Counted from the first letter of the stretch, positions 8,345-16,086 are shown. The stretch is DNA of 21,785 nucleotides from JAHZFN01 sp965149945 (GCA_965149945.1 CBCTTQ010000031.1:1-21785), one strand, 5' to 3'. Notes: generated by a model from the letters alone, not told the origin. Made by a program: numbers and translations.

Positions 8345-8433
8345 CTGCCGCGCACACCCAAAACAAAGCGGCAGAAACTTTTCCCGTCCTTTGGAATCGG
8401 TACGGGAAAATAAACCCTAGTATTCTAGTATAC
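8345..8433 (-). promoter_or_regulatory. Predicted suf promoter region and structured leader
   Basis: On the minus strand a possible -10 (TATACT, 8432-8427, or TAGAAT, 8427-8422) overlaps two direct copies of ATACTAG. No good -35 is seen. Two hairpins follow: TTTTCCCGT/ACGGGAAAA (8379-8387 with 8402-8410) and CTGCCGC/GCGGCAG (8345-8351 with 8368-8374). The first loop carries CCAAA and the second TTTGG, so they could pair with each other. No riboswitch family was recognised. The remainder of 8283-8620 holds no gene. Confidence 0.4.
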
Positions 8434-8511
8434 ATTCATCATAGCACTAAAAGATACAGAAGTCAAATCTTTTCCCCACAGTTGCCGAGGAAAAGAAAAT
8501 TTTTTCCTTTG

Positions 8512-8547
8512 GCGAAAGGAGCCGGCTGTTCGGCCGACTCCTTTCGC
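8512..8547 (-). terminator. Strong hairpin downstream of the Zn/Cd ATPase
   Basis: GCGAAAGGAG plus CGGC (8512-8526, one mismatch) pairs with GCCG plus CTCCTTTCGC (8533-8547) around a 6-nt loop. There is no clean T-run after it on the minus strand, so its role as terminator of the ATPase transcript is inferred from position, 74 nt after the stop. Confidence 0.5.
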
Positions 8548-8620
8548 TTCCGGAGGAAAGGCAAAAAATAATAGATCGTTGTCGCGAAATTTTTACGAAT
8601 TTCTGATGAACTCTTTTTCA

Positions 8621-10507
8621 TTACAGATTCTTCACAAACAACGCCCGAATGGCATTGAGCACCGCCAAAATCATCACGCCCACATCAGCGAAAATCGCCA
8701 GCCACATATTGGCAAGACCGACAGCGCCCAATACCAGGCAAATCATTTTGATACCAATGGCAAACACAATGTTTTGATAAACAATTCCCAAACATTTGCG
8801 AGAAATCTTGATGGCTTTGGAAATTTTTACAGGATCATCGTCCATCAACACCACATCGGCCGCTTCAATGGCGGCATCGGAGCCCATGGCGCCCATGGCA
8901 ATCCCGATATCTGCCCGACGCAGTACCGGTGCATCATTGATGCCGTCGCCAACAAATGCCAATTTTTCTTTTTCCCTTTTACTTGCCAGCAATTCTTCTA
9001 CTTTTTCTACCTTATCGGCAGGGAGCAGTTCGCTGTAGATTTGGTCGATACCCAAACCCGCCCCCACCTGATCGGCGACTTTTTGGATATCGCCGGTCAG
9101 CATTACGACTTGCCGAACACCGGTCTCTTTCAATTCTTCAACAGCCGCTTTAGCGTGGGGTTTCACCACATCAGAAATAACGATATGTCCCGCGTATTCT
9201 CCGTTAACAGCCATATGAATGATGGTACCTGCACTATGGCAGGGAATATAGGAGATTCCCAGGCGATCCATTAGTTTATCATTGCCGGCCGCCACCGCGA
9301 CACCATCCACTTTGGCAGTAACGCCGTTGCCGCTGATTTCCCGCGCATCGGTGACACGGCCGCGGTCTATTTCTTTGCCGTAAGCCCGTCGCAAACTCTT
9401 ACTGATGGGATGAGAGGAGAAACTTTCCGCTAAGGCGGCATATTCTAACAACTTGGCTTCTTCCATTTCATTGTGGTGAATAGCGTTCACTTCGAAGACG
9501 CCTTGGGTCAAGGTGCCGGTTTTATCAAACACGACGATTTTGGCTTGGGACAAGGTTTCCAGATAATTGGAACCCTTGACCAATATCCCGGCATTGCTGG
9601 CGCCGCCGATGCCCGCAAAGAAGGACAGCGGAATACTGATGACCAACGCGCAGGGACAACTGATTACCAAGAAGGTTAGCGCGCGATAAATCCAAACTTC
9701 CCATTCCGCCGTCAGCCCCATACCAAACAGGCGTACCAACGGCGGCAAAATGGCCAGCGCCAAAGCAGCAACACAAACAGCGGGGGTATAAACGCGGGCA
9801 AATCTGGAAATAAAATCTTCAGACCTGGATTTGCGAGAGCTGGCATTTTCCACCAAATCCAAAATTTTGGAAACGGTAGATTCGCCGAACTCCTTGGTTG
9901 TTCGGATTTTCAAAACGCCGGTCATATTGATACAACCGCTGATGATTTCATCTCCTGTTTTCGCGTCGCGAGGCAAACTTTCCCCGGTCAAAGCCGCAGT
10001 ATTCAGCGTGGAAGCGCCTTCCACAATAACGCCGTCAATAGGAACCTTTTCCCCGGGCTGTACCACAATGATACTGCCGATTTCTACTTCGTCAGGATCG
10101 ACTTTTTCCAGTTTACCGTTTTGATCGATATTAGCGTAGTCAGGACGAATATCCATCAAATCACTGATATTACGACGGCTTTTACCCACGGCATAACTCT
10201 GAAACCATTCCCCAATCTGGTAAAACAGCATAACGGCAATGGCTTCCGTATAGTCACCGCTTTGTTCATACAACGCGAGGGCAATCGCGCCCACGGTGGC
10301 AATGGCCATCAAAAAATTTTCATCGAAAATCTGACGGTTTTTTATGCCTTTTCCGGCTTTCAGCAAAATGTCATAACCAATTACCAAATACGGAATCAGG
10401 TACAAAAAAAACCGAGGCCAACCGTTCACCGGAATAAAAATCAAAGCAATTAATAACACCGCCGCCGCAATGATGCGGATTAGCATTTTCTTTTGTTTCT
10501 TGTTCAT
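8621..10507 (-). CDS. zntA: Zn/Cd/Pb-type P1B ATPase (ZntA/CadA family) without an HMA domain
   Basis: This 628-residue membrane pump exports divalent soft metals using ATP. The TGES actuator motif is at 174-177, the metal-binding SCPC motif has C284/C286, the phosphorylated Asp is D328 in DKTGT, and GDGINDAP follows. The N-terminal DENFLMAIA segment and the last helix with DVGVMILAVLNAIR are typical of the Zn/Cd (P1B-2) subgroup rather than the copper one. It has no N-terminal HMA domain; a separate HMA protein is encoded upstream on the same strand. I chose the ATG at 10507 because GGAGG lies 7 nt before it; an in-frame ATG eight codons earlier lacks such a site. Which metal it moves cannot be told from sequence alone. 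Confidence 0.95.
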   Translation of the reverse strand: MNKKQKKMLIRIIAAAVLLIALIFIPVNGWPRFFLYLIPYLVIGYDILLKAGKGIKNRQIFDENFLMAIATVGAIALALYEQSGDYTEAIAVMLFYQIGEWFQSYAVGKSRRNISDLMDIRPDYANIDQNGKLEKVDPDEVEIGSIIVVQPGEKVPIDGVIVEGASTLNTAALTGESLPRDAKTGDEIISGCINMTGVLKIRTTKEFGESTVSKILDLVENASSRKSRSEDFISRFARVYTPAVCVAALALAILPPLVRLFGMGLTAEWEVWIYRALTFLVISCPCALVISIPLSFFAGIGGASNAGILVKGSNYLETLSQAKIVVFDKTGTLTQGVFEVNAIHHNEMEEAKLLEYAALAESFSSHPISKSLRRAYGKEIDRGRVTDAREISGNGVTAKVDGVAVAAGNDKLMDRLGISYIPCHSAGTIIHMAVNGEYAGHIVISDVVKPHAKAAVEELKETGVRQVVMLTGDIQKVADQVGAGLGIDQIYSELLPADKVEKVEELLASKREKEKLAFVGDGINDAPVLRRADIGIAMGAMGSDAAIEAADVVLMDDDPVKISKAIKISRKCLGIVYQNIVFAIGIKMICLVLGAVGLANMWLAIFADVGVMILAVLNAIRALFVKNL

Positions 10508-10875
10508 TACAATTCCTCCTTCCGATATCAAAGGAACAGTTTCCCTCGGCGGAGTCCCGCCATTTTATCAAAACGGAGATCAAAAAAGCAGTCGCCCTTC
10601 TTTTTACTTCCGCGTAATTTCTGATTTATTTTTTATTTCCATGCCCCTCATGGTTGGTATCTGTTGTTTTTCCATTTCTCTTTCGTACTTTATTTCCTTA
10701 TCTTGTCACCAAAACTCTTTCGTTTATTCTCTCCCGAACAAAACGGGAAAAGCATTTTGATCCCTTAACCGCCGGGACTCAACAATGATTCGGCCACAAT
10801 AAAACATCGCATTGCACAAGAAGGCGACGCCTTCCCCGGAAAAAAGAAGGCGCCTTTGATTCCATGAATCATCCT
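10508..10875 (-). other. Long gap between the HMA gene and zntA, with hairpin
   Basis: No gene is supported in this stretch, which is pyrimidine-rich on the plus strand. The arms CGCCTTC (10828-10834) and GAAGGCG (10846-10852), extended by outer AAGGC/GCCTT with a 3-nt bulge, form a hairpin 18 nt after the HMA stop. It has no T-run and may be an attenuator or an mRNA processing or stability element between the two genes. Confidence 0.4.
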
Positions 10876-11097
10876 TTAAATATAAATTTCGCAATCGTCC
10901 TCTACCCGTTTACAGTTTCGACGAACTTCTTCCATAACACTGCCGGCTTCATAACCTTCTTCAAATTCCACATTCATCTTCAATATCATAAAATTAACTA
11001 CCGCGTTTTTTACGCCGGGTGTTTTGCGAGCGGCAGCTTCCATTTTATTGGCGCAATTGGCGCAGTCCACATCAATTCTATAGCTTTTCTTCATCAT
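10876..11097 (-). CDS. Stand-alone heavy-metal-associated (HMA) domain protein
   Basis: This 73-residue protein is a single HMA (ferredoxin-like) domain. The metal site is C12 and C15 in DCANCANKME; the Asp before the first Cys is common in Zn/Cd-binding HMA domains, whereas copper domains usually have Met there. C62 and C69 near the C-terminus, in the acidic EEVRRNCKRVEDDCEIYI tail, could add ligands. It probably hands metal to the ZntA-type pump, which lacks its own HMA. AGGAG lies 6 nt before the first of two adjacent ATG codons. It is the first gene behind the minus-strand promoter and the ArsR-like operator. Confidence 0.92.
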   Translation of the reverse strand: MMKKSYRIDVDCANCANKMEAAARKTPGVKNAVVNFMILKMNVEFEEGYEAGSVMEEVRRNCKRVEDDCEIYI

Positions 11098-11141
11098 GAA
11101 CAGCTCCTTTCATTGTTTGTTCAAAGGAGGAAAACCCCTTT

Positions 11142-11159
11142 ATTAAACAGATGTTTAAT
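11142..11159. promoter_or_regulatory. ArsR/SmtB-like operator for the HMA-zntA unit
   Basis: ATTAAACA and TGTTTAAT form a perfect 8-2-8 inverted repeat with GA in the centre. The shape matches the imperfect 12-2-12 operators of ArsR/SmtB metal sensors (CadC, CzrA, SmtB), which carry AACA-N2-TGTT at the centre. It lies 12-29 nt beyond the -10 box of the minus-strand promoter, so a bound repressor would cover the start of transcription. An ArsR-family gene lies at 14490-14855. Confidence 0.7.
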
Positions 11160-11170
11160 TGTTTATCTAA

Positions 11171-11199
11171 ATCATACACCACTTTTCCCTCTCGGTCAA
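11171..11199 (-). promoter_or_regulatory. Promoter of the HMA-zntA unit
   Basis: On the minus strand, a -35 TTGACC (11199-11194) and a -10 TATGAT (11176-11171) are 17 nt apart, each one base from consensus. Confidence 0.75.
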
Positions 11200-11339
11200 T
11201 AGATTGGGCATCAGTGTTTCCTTTTGGACCAAAGATGTTTCCAAATGGGCAAAATTCTACCGAAGATTTTCATAAAATACCTGCTATATATAAAAATGTA
11301 AAAAATTTTCCTCATTTACAAATTTGTTGCCGATCGGGC

Positions 11340-11368
11340 TGGACAAAAAACCAAATGTATTGTATGAT
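11340..11368 (+). promoter_or_regulatory. Promoter of the copA-csoR operon
   Basis: A -35 TGGACA (11340-11345) and a -10 TATGAT (11363-11368) are separated by 17 nt, each one base from consensus. The CsoR-like palindrome begins 10 nt after the -10. Confidence 0.75.
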
Positions 11369-11377
11369 AGAAATACA

Positions 11378-11402
11378 GATACCCATCCCCTGTATGGGTA
11401 TC
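11378..11402. promoter_or_regulatory. CsoR-type copper operator
   Basis: GATACCCAT (11378-11386) and ATGGGTATC (11394-11402) form a perfect 9-7-9 inverted repeat. ATACCC/GGGTAT arms around a G/C tract are the hallmark of CsoR operators in front of copZA operons. It covers the expected transcription start of copA, and csoR is the last gene of this operon, which indicates autoregulation. Confidence 0.82.
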
Positions 11403-11454
11403 AGCTTGTAAACAAAAATCCGTCACAACATAAAACGATAAGGAGGTATGGATC

Positions 11455-14097
11455 ATGCAGGAACGCTATCAGGTGACAGGTATGTCCTGCGCGGCGTGCT
11501 CTTCACGTGTAGAAAAAAGCGTCGCAGCCCTGCCCGGAATCAAAGAAGTTTCCGTCAATTTGCTGAAAAACAGTATGGTAGTCGACTATGACGAGCAGGT
11601 GCTGAACAGCGAACAAATCGCCGCTGCCGTTGTCAAAGCAGGCTACGGCGCTTTTCCGGAAAAAAGTAAAAACAGGGAAAACACCCAAACAACCACTCCC
11701 TCGGACGAGACAAAAAAAGAATATACTATCATGAAACGCCGGGTCATCTGGTCTTTTGTTTTTACAATCCCTCTCTTTTATATTTCGATGGGTCACATGA
11801 TGGGCTGGCCGTTACCTTCCGTTTTCCTGGGAATCGAAAATTCTATGATTTTCGCGCTGACTTTGTTTTTATTGCTGCTGCCCGTCGTCATCATCAACAA
11901 CAAATACTACCGCGCCGGTTTAAAAACCCTGATTCACGGTTCCCCCAACATGGATTCTCTCATTGCTCTGGGGTCGGGAGCTTCTTTGCTCTACGGTATC
12001 TACGCCCTCTACAAAATTTCCTTTGGTCTCGGTCATGGTGATTTGGTGATGGTGGAACAATTCGCCCACGATTTGTATTTTGAAGGCGCCGGCACTATCT
12101 TGACCCTGATCACATTAGGCAAATTTTTTGAAGCGCGAGCCAAAGGTAAAACATCCGACGCCATCAACAAACTTCTAAATCTGGCGCCGAAAACCGCCAC
12201 TGTGCTTCGTAACGGCATCGAATCCGTCATCCCGGCGGAAGAAGTCATCAGCGGAGATTTTCTCATTGTCAAAGCGGGAGAAAGCATCCCCGTGGACGGT
12301 GTCCTGACAGAAGGTATCGCCTCGGTGGACGAATCCGCCATTACCGGAGAAAGCATCCCCGTAGACAAACAACCGGGCGATACGGTAATCGGCGCCACCA
12401 TCAATAAAAGCGGCTACTTCAAAATGCAAGCAACCAAAGTCGGAGACGAAACCGCTTTGGCACAAATCATTCGTCTGGTGGATGAAGCCACCAGTTCGAA
12501 AGCTCCCATTGCTAAATTAGCAGACAAAGTCGCGGGAGTTTTTGTTCCCATTGTCATTGGCATTGCCCTTTTGTCCGCTGTCATTTGGCTCCTCTGCGGC
12601 GCCACATTTGAATTCGCTCTGACCATCGCCGTATCCGTCCTGGTGGTATCCTGTCCCTGCGCCTTGGGACTGGCTACCCCAACCGCCATCATGGTGGGAA
12701 CAGGACGCGGCGCCGCCGCCGGCATTTTGATCAAATCAGCGGAGGCGTTAGAAACCGCCCATTCCATCCAAACTGTCGTCATGGACAAAACCGGAACCAT
12801 TACTCAGGGGCATCCCGTAGTCACCGATTTAAACGGAGAAACCGGAGTTTCCGAAGAGCAGCTGTTGCAATTGGGCGCTTCTTTGGAAAAACTTTCCGAG
12901 CATCCTCTGGCAATCGCTATTGTAGAAGAAGCACAGCGACGCGGCATTGTCTTTTTTCCGACGACGGATTTCACTCAGATTCCCGGCCAGGGCATTACCG
13001 GCACGATTAACGGCGCCCAATGTCTGGCAGGCAATCAGAAACTGATGCAATCTTTCGGCTTATGGAACAAAACAATGGAAGAAAAACAAGACGCCATGGC
13101 GGAACAAGGGAAAACCCCACTGTTCTTTGCCGCCGACGGCAAGCTGATCGGCATGATTGCCGTGGCGGATGTAGTCAAACCCACCAGCAAAGAAGCCATT
13201 CAGGAACTGGAAGAAATGGGCATCGAAGTAGTCATGCTGACCGGTGACCACCGAAAAACGGCGGAAGCCATCCGCCGTCAGGTAGGGGTTAACCGTGTCA
13301 TTGCCGAAGTACTGCCCCAAGATAAAGAACAGGAAATCCGCAAAATCCAGGAATCCGGTCAAAAAGTAGCTATGGTGGGCGACGGTATCAATGACGCCCC
13401 CGCTCTCGCTCGCGCAGATGTGGGAATTGCCATCGGCGCCGGTACAGATGTAGCCATGGAATCGGCAGATATCGTCCTGATGAAAAACGATTTGCTGGAT
13501 GTGGCAGGCGCCATCGAACTGAGCAAAGCGACCATCCGCAACATCAAGCAAAATCTTTTCTGGGCGTTTTTCTACAATATTATCGGCATTCCTATCGCGG
13601 CCGGCTGCTATTACGTAGCTTTTGGCTTGAAGATGAGTCCGATGGTAGCGGCGCTGGCCATGAGTTTCAGTTCTGTCTTTGTGGTAAGCAATGCCCTGCG
13701 GCTGCGCTTTTTCAAACCCAAGCACAGTTCCGCCGCCAAAGAAGCGGCGGCGGAGCCTGCTCCGTGCGACACGAGCTGTCCGACGGCAATGCCCCACCCC
13801 GTAACCCCGCAAGAACCCGTAACGCAAGCAACTGAATCGAACAAAAAAGATGCAACCGAAACAGGAGGAATTACCATGAAAAAAATTGTATCCATTGAAG
13901 GCATGATGTGCCAACACTGCGTCAAACATGTAACCAACGCCCTGACGGCTCTTCCCGGCGCGACCCAGGTGGAAGTCAGCCTGGAAAAAAAACAAGCCAC
14001 CCTGGAAGCGCCGGAAACCGTCACCGACGATATGATCCAAAACGCCATTGTTGAAGCTGGTTATGAAGTAACAGGAATTCAAGCCGATGAAAGCTGA
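11455..14097 (+). CDS. copA: Copper-exporting P1B ATPase CopA with a C-terminal CopZ-like domain
   Basis: At 880 residues this is longer than usual for a one-HMA CopA. Order: HMA domain with GMSCAAC (C12/C15), transmembrane helices, actuator TGES (297-300), metal site CPC (C400/C402), DKTGT (D444), SEHP (H483), GDGIND (642-647), and last helices with FYN and MSFSS as in Cu(I) pumps. A flexible linker rich in Ala, Pro and Thr (about 757-805, with CDTSC) leads to a complete second HMA domain from residue 808 with MMCQHC (C819/C822), resembling a free CopZ chaperone. AAGGAGG lies 10 nt before the ATG. It is first in the operon with csoR, behind a CsoR-type operator. It pumps cytoplasmic Cu(I) out of the cell. 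Confidence 0.96.
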   Translation: MQERYQVTGMSCAACSSRVEKSVAALPGIKEVSVNLLKNSMVVDYDEQVLNSEQIAAAVVKAGYGAFPEKSKNRENTQTTTPSDETKKEYTIMKRRVIWSFVFTIPLFYISMGHMMGWPLPSVFLGIENSMIFALTLFLLLLPVVIINNKYYRAGLKTLIHGSPNMDSLIALGSGASLLYGIYALYKISFGLGHGDLVMVEQFAHDLYFEGAGTILTLITLGKFFEARAKGKTSDAINKLLNLAPKTATVLRNGIESVIPAEEVISGDFLIVKAGESIPVDGVLTEGIASVDESAITGESIPVDKQPGDTVIGATINKSGYFKMQATKVGDETALAQIIRLVDEATSSKAPIAKLADKVAGVFVPIVIGIALLSAVIWLLCGATFEFALTIAVSVLVVSCPCALGLATPTAIMVGTGRGAAAGILIKSAEALETAHSIQTVVMDKTGTITQGHPVVTDLNGETGVSEEQLLQLGASLEKLSEHPLAIAIVEEAQRRGIVFFPTTDFTQIPGQGITGTINGAQCLAGNQKLMQSFGLWNKTMEEKQDAMAEQGKTPLFFAADGKLIGMIAVADVVKPTSKEAIQELEEMGIEVVMLTGDHRKTAEAIRRQVGVNRVIAEVLPQDKEQEIRKIQESGQKVAMVGDGINDAPALARADVGIAIGAGTDVAMESADIVLMKNDLLDVAGAIELSKATIRNIKQNLFWAFFYNIIGIPIAAGCYYVAFGLKMSPMVAALAMSFSSVFVVSNALRLRFFKPKHSSAAKEAAAEPAPCDTSCPTAMPHPVTPQEPVTQATESNKKDATETGGITMKKIVSIEGMMCQHCVKHVTNALTALPGATQVEVSLEKKQATLEAPETVTDDMIQNAIVEAGYEVTGIQADES
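13863..13878 (+). promoter_or_regulatory. copZ: Internal ribosome binding site and ATG for a CopZ-like product inside copA
   Basis: AGGAGG (13863-13868) lies 7 nt before an in-frame ATG at 13876, an ideal arrangement. Translation from there would give a 73-residue CopZ-like protein ending at 14097. In the long frame the same bases encode TGGIT, which looks like a former intergenic spacer. Separate production is inferred, not shown. Confidence 0.6.
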
Positions 14098-14350
14098 TAA
14101 AGAGCGGGTCGCGCGCTCTATCAAAATCGCCCGCGGTCAGTTGGACGGTGTACTCCGCATGATTGAAGAAGATCGCTATTGTGTCGACATTTCCAACCAG
14201 CTTTTGGCGACACAGGCCATTCTCAAAAATGTCAATCGGGAGATTTTGCATGCTCACATCCGCAGCTGTGTGCGAGAAGGTCTGCAAACAGACGAGCCAA
14301 ATCCCAAATTGGAAGAAGCGCTCACCCTTTTGGAAAAACTGATTCCGTGA
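14087..14350 (+). CDS. csoR: CsoR-family copper-sensing repressor
   Basis: This 87-residue all-helical DUF156 repressor has C32, H57 and C61, matching the Cys-His-Cys copper ligands of CsoR (H and C spaced by three). It would bind the palindrome before copA and release it when Cu(I) binds. Its ATG overlaps the copA end by 11 nt in another frame, so translation is probably coupled. Absence of a separate copper-specific regulator elsewhere in the window, and the operator match, support a copper rather than a formaldehyde or persulfide role. Confidence 0.93.
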   Translation: MKADKERVARSIKIARGQLDGVLRMIEEDRYCVDISNQLLATQAILKNVNREILHAHIRSCVREGLQTDEPNPKLEEALTLLEKLIP

Positions 14351-14354
14351 CATC

Positions 14355-14391
14355 GCACGAGACCGTAGGCGTCCTGTCTACGGTCTCGTGC
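14355..14391 (+). terminator. Hairpin ending the copA-csoR operon
   Basis: A perfect 14-bp stem (14355-14368 with 14378-14391) has a 9-nt loop and begins 5 nt after the csoR stop. Only a weak T-rich stretch follows, so termination strength is uncertain. Confidence 0.7.
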
Positions 14392-14489
14392 TTATGGATT
14401 TGCGCGATGAAACTTTTGTTCACACTGGCAGGGAAATCCGCCTGTCCAAACGAAAAAAGTAAAGGAAACAAAGAAAGAAGGCGTCCTTT

Positions 14490-14855
14490 ATGCAACAACA
14501 ATCACTTCCCCATCACCATGGACATCTTATCGAAAATCAATGGGAACACATGCCGAAAGAAGAGGATTTTCAAACAGTCGCCAATATGCTGAAACAGCTT
14601 TGCGACGGTAACCGTATTCGAATTTTTTGGATTCTCTGCCACGGCGAAGCCTGTGTCATCAATTTGGCAGCCATGACCGGTATGAGCAGTCCCGCAGTTT
14701 CTCACCATCTGCGTCAGCTGAAAAACAGCAGGTTGATTGTCAGTCGTCGTGCCGGAAAAGAAGTGTATTACCGTGCCAACGATACAGAACAAGCGCGGCT
14801 GCTGCATATGATGATTGAAAAAATTATGGAAATTTCCTGTCCTTCTATGACTTAA
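14490..14855 (+). CDS. ArsR/SmtB-family metal-sensing repressor
   Basis: This 121-residue winged-helix regulator begins with a His-rich tail (HHHGH, residues 8-12). The CHGEACVINLA stretch (C50, C55) corresponds to the ELCVCDL metal region of ArsR/CadC, though the second Cys of that motif is replaced. The recognition helix is SSPAVSHHLRQLKNSRLI and the wing GKEVYYR. D98, H106 and E110 near the C-terminus may form part of an alpha-5 zinc site. It is the best candidate to bind the 8-2-8 operator of the HMA-zntA promoter. GAAGG lies about 8 nt before the ATG. An AraC-family gene follows after 18 nt, so the two are probably co-transcribed. Confidence 0.92.
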   Translation: MQQQSLPHHHGHLIENQWEHMPKEEDFQTVANMLKQLCDGNRIRIFWILCHGEACVINLAAMTGMSSPAVSHHLRQLKNSRLIVSRRAGKEVYYRANDTEQARLLHMMIEKIMEISCPSMT

Positions 14856-14873
14856 TTTTTCCCGGAGGTTAGT

Positions 14874-15878
14874 ATGAATGATCCGCATAGCGCCGCCATC
14901 GCTCGGGCTTTATCTCAAATTCCCGACGGCGCTTTCGAAATCAAACAGTACAATACAATGGATGCCGACCGACCGCCGCTGATGAAACAAATCGCGGCCA
15001 AAACGGACGGCAAAGGCAGAATCGAAGTGTTTCGGGTGTTCCCCGGTATCGCGCTGTCTCTGCATCAATATTTAGCCAACCAGGTAAATCTGCACCACGC
15101 GCCCCAAGCGACGGTTTTGGAAATCAACCATTGCCGTCAGGGACGCGTCGGCTGGACCATGCGGAAAGGAGCCGCGATCTATCTCGGCGCCGGCGACCTT
15201 TGTCTTCATTCCATGGCCAGTTGCGCGGATTCTGAAATGACCCTTCCTCTTAATTATTATGAAGGAATCACCGTGACCGTGGATTTACCGAAGCTGGAAA
15301 CGGAATGCCCGGATATTTTACGAGAGGCGGCTTTTTCTCCCGGTGACATTCAAAAAAAATTTTGTTCCGAAAAAACACCTATCGGCATTCCTTTCAGCAA
15401 AAAAACAGAGGGCATTTTCTCTCCTTTATATGAAGTGAATCCCGCGCTGCGTATTCCCTATTACAAATTGAAAGTCCAGGAGATCCTGTTATATCTACAA
15501 GAGCTGCGCCCCCGCACCGAAGGCGCGCTGACCCAATACGGCGCCCAGCAAACAGAACTGATCAAAAGAATTCGGAATTTTCTGGTGGACAATTTAGACC
15601 GACGGTTTACCATTGAGGAGTTGGCAAAAAAATATCTGATCAACACCTCCTCTCTGAAAACCGTTTTTAAAGCGGTCTACGGAGTGCCCATCGCCTCCTA
15701 TGTAAAAGAATACCGAATGCAACGAGCGATGCAACTGCTGCGGGAAACAGATGACAGTATAGCGGAAATTTCGCGACGAATCGGCTACGAAACACAGGGA
15801 AAATTCACCAAAGCCTTTAAAGACAGCGTCCGGCTTCTACCGACGGAATATCGCCGCCTGTACCGAAAGCAACCGTAA
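14874..15878 (+). CDS. AraC-family transcriptional regulator (PchR-like)
   Basis: This 334-residue regulator has an N-terminal sensing domain with LEINHCRQGRVGW, YLGAGDL and PLNYYEGITV segments, as in PchR-type AraC proteins, and two C-terminal helix-turn-helix units at about 246-270 and 295-327 (SIAEISRRIGYETQGKFTKAFK). PchR-type members usually control iron-siderophore or transporter genes. Here no transporter is next to it; it sits 18 nt after arsR with CGGAGG before its ATG. Its target and inducer are unknown. The partnership with ArsR suggests, but does not show, a role in metal response. Confidence 0.9.
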   Translation: MNDPHSAAIARALSQIPDGAFEIKQYNTMDADRPPLMKQIAAKTDGKGRIEVFRVFPGIALSLHQYLANQVNLHHAPQATVLEINHCRQGRVGWTMRKGAAIYLGAGDLCLHSMASCADSEMTLPLNYYEGITVTVDLPKLETECPDILREAAFSPGDIQKKFCSEKTPIGIPFSKKTEGIFSPLYEVNPALRIPYYKLKVQEILLYLQELRPRTEGALTQYGAQQTELIKRIRNFLVDNLDRRFTIEELAKKYLINTSSLKTVFKAVYGVPIASYVKEYRMQRAMQLLRETDDSIAEISRRIGYETQGKFTKAFKDSVRLLPTEYRRLYRKQP

Positions 15879-15917
15879 AGAATCCTCCCCTGCCGCCTGT
15901 ACCGGGAACCAAATCCT

Positions 15918-15989
15918 CCCCGATGGATAATCGGGGCTTTCGCGTCTGAGAATCTGAAAACCGCTTCCTTTTGAGGGGAAGCGGTTTTT
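15918..15989 (+). terminator. Two-hairpin terminator after the araC-type gene
   Basis: The first hairpin is CCCCGAT (15918-15924) with ATCGGGG (15930-15936). The second is AAAACCGCTTCC (15957-15968) with GGAAGCGGTTTT (15977-15988), ending in five Ts; this is the likely terminator. Confidence 0.85.
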
Positions 15990-16086
15990 GACAAGAGAAA
16001 AAGCGCCAGTTCATTTCAAAACAAGACGCGCAAAAGCAGCGGCCGCGCGGTATCCTGTTTATCCTGTATACGTCGAGCATAAAAAG

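Noticed and set aside
8345..8433. Purine riboswitch before sufC
   Set aside because: The GTTTCTG joint and three-way shape are reminiscent, but the loops are 14 and 16 nt instead of 7, the kissing-loop consensus is absent and suf is not a purine gene.
10470..10760. 96-residue plus-strand reading frame between zntA and the HMA gene
   Set aside because: It overlaps the zntA start in antisense, has T-rich composition and lacks a ribosome binding site.
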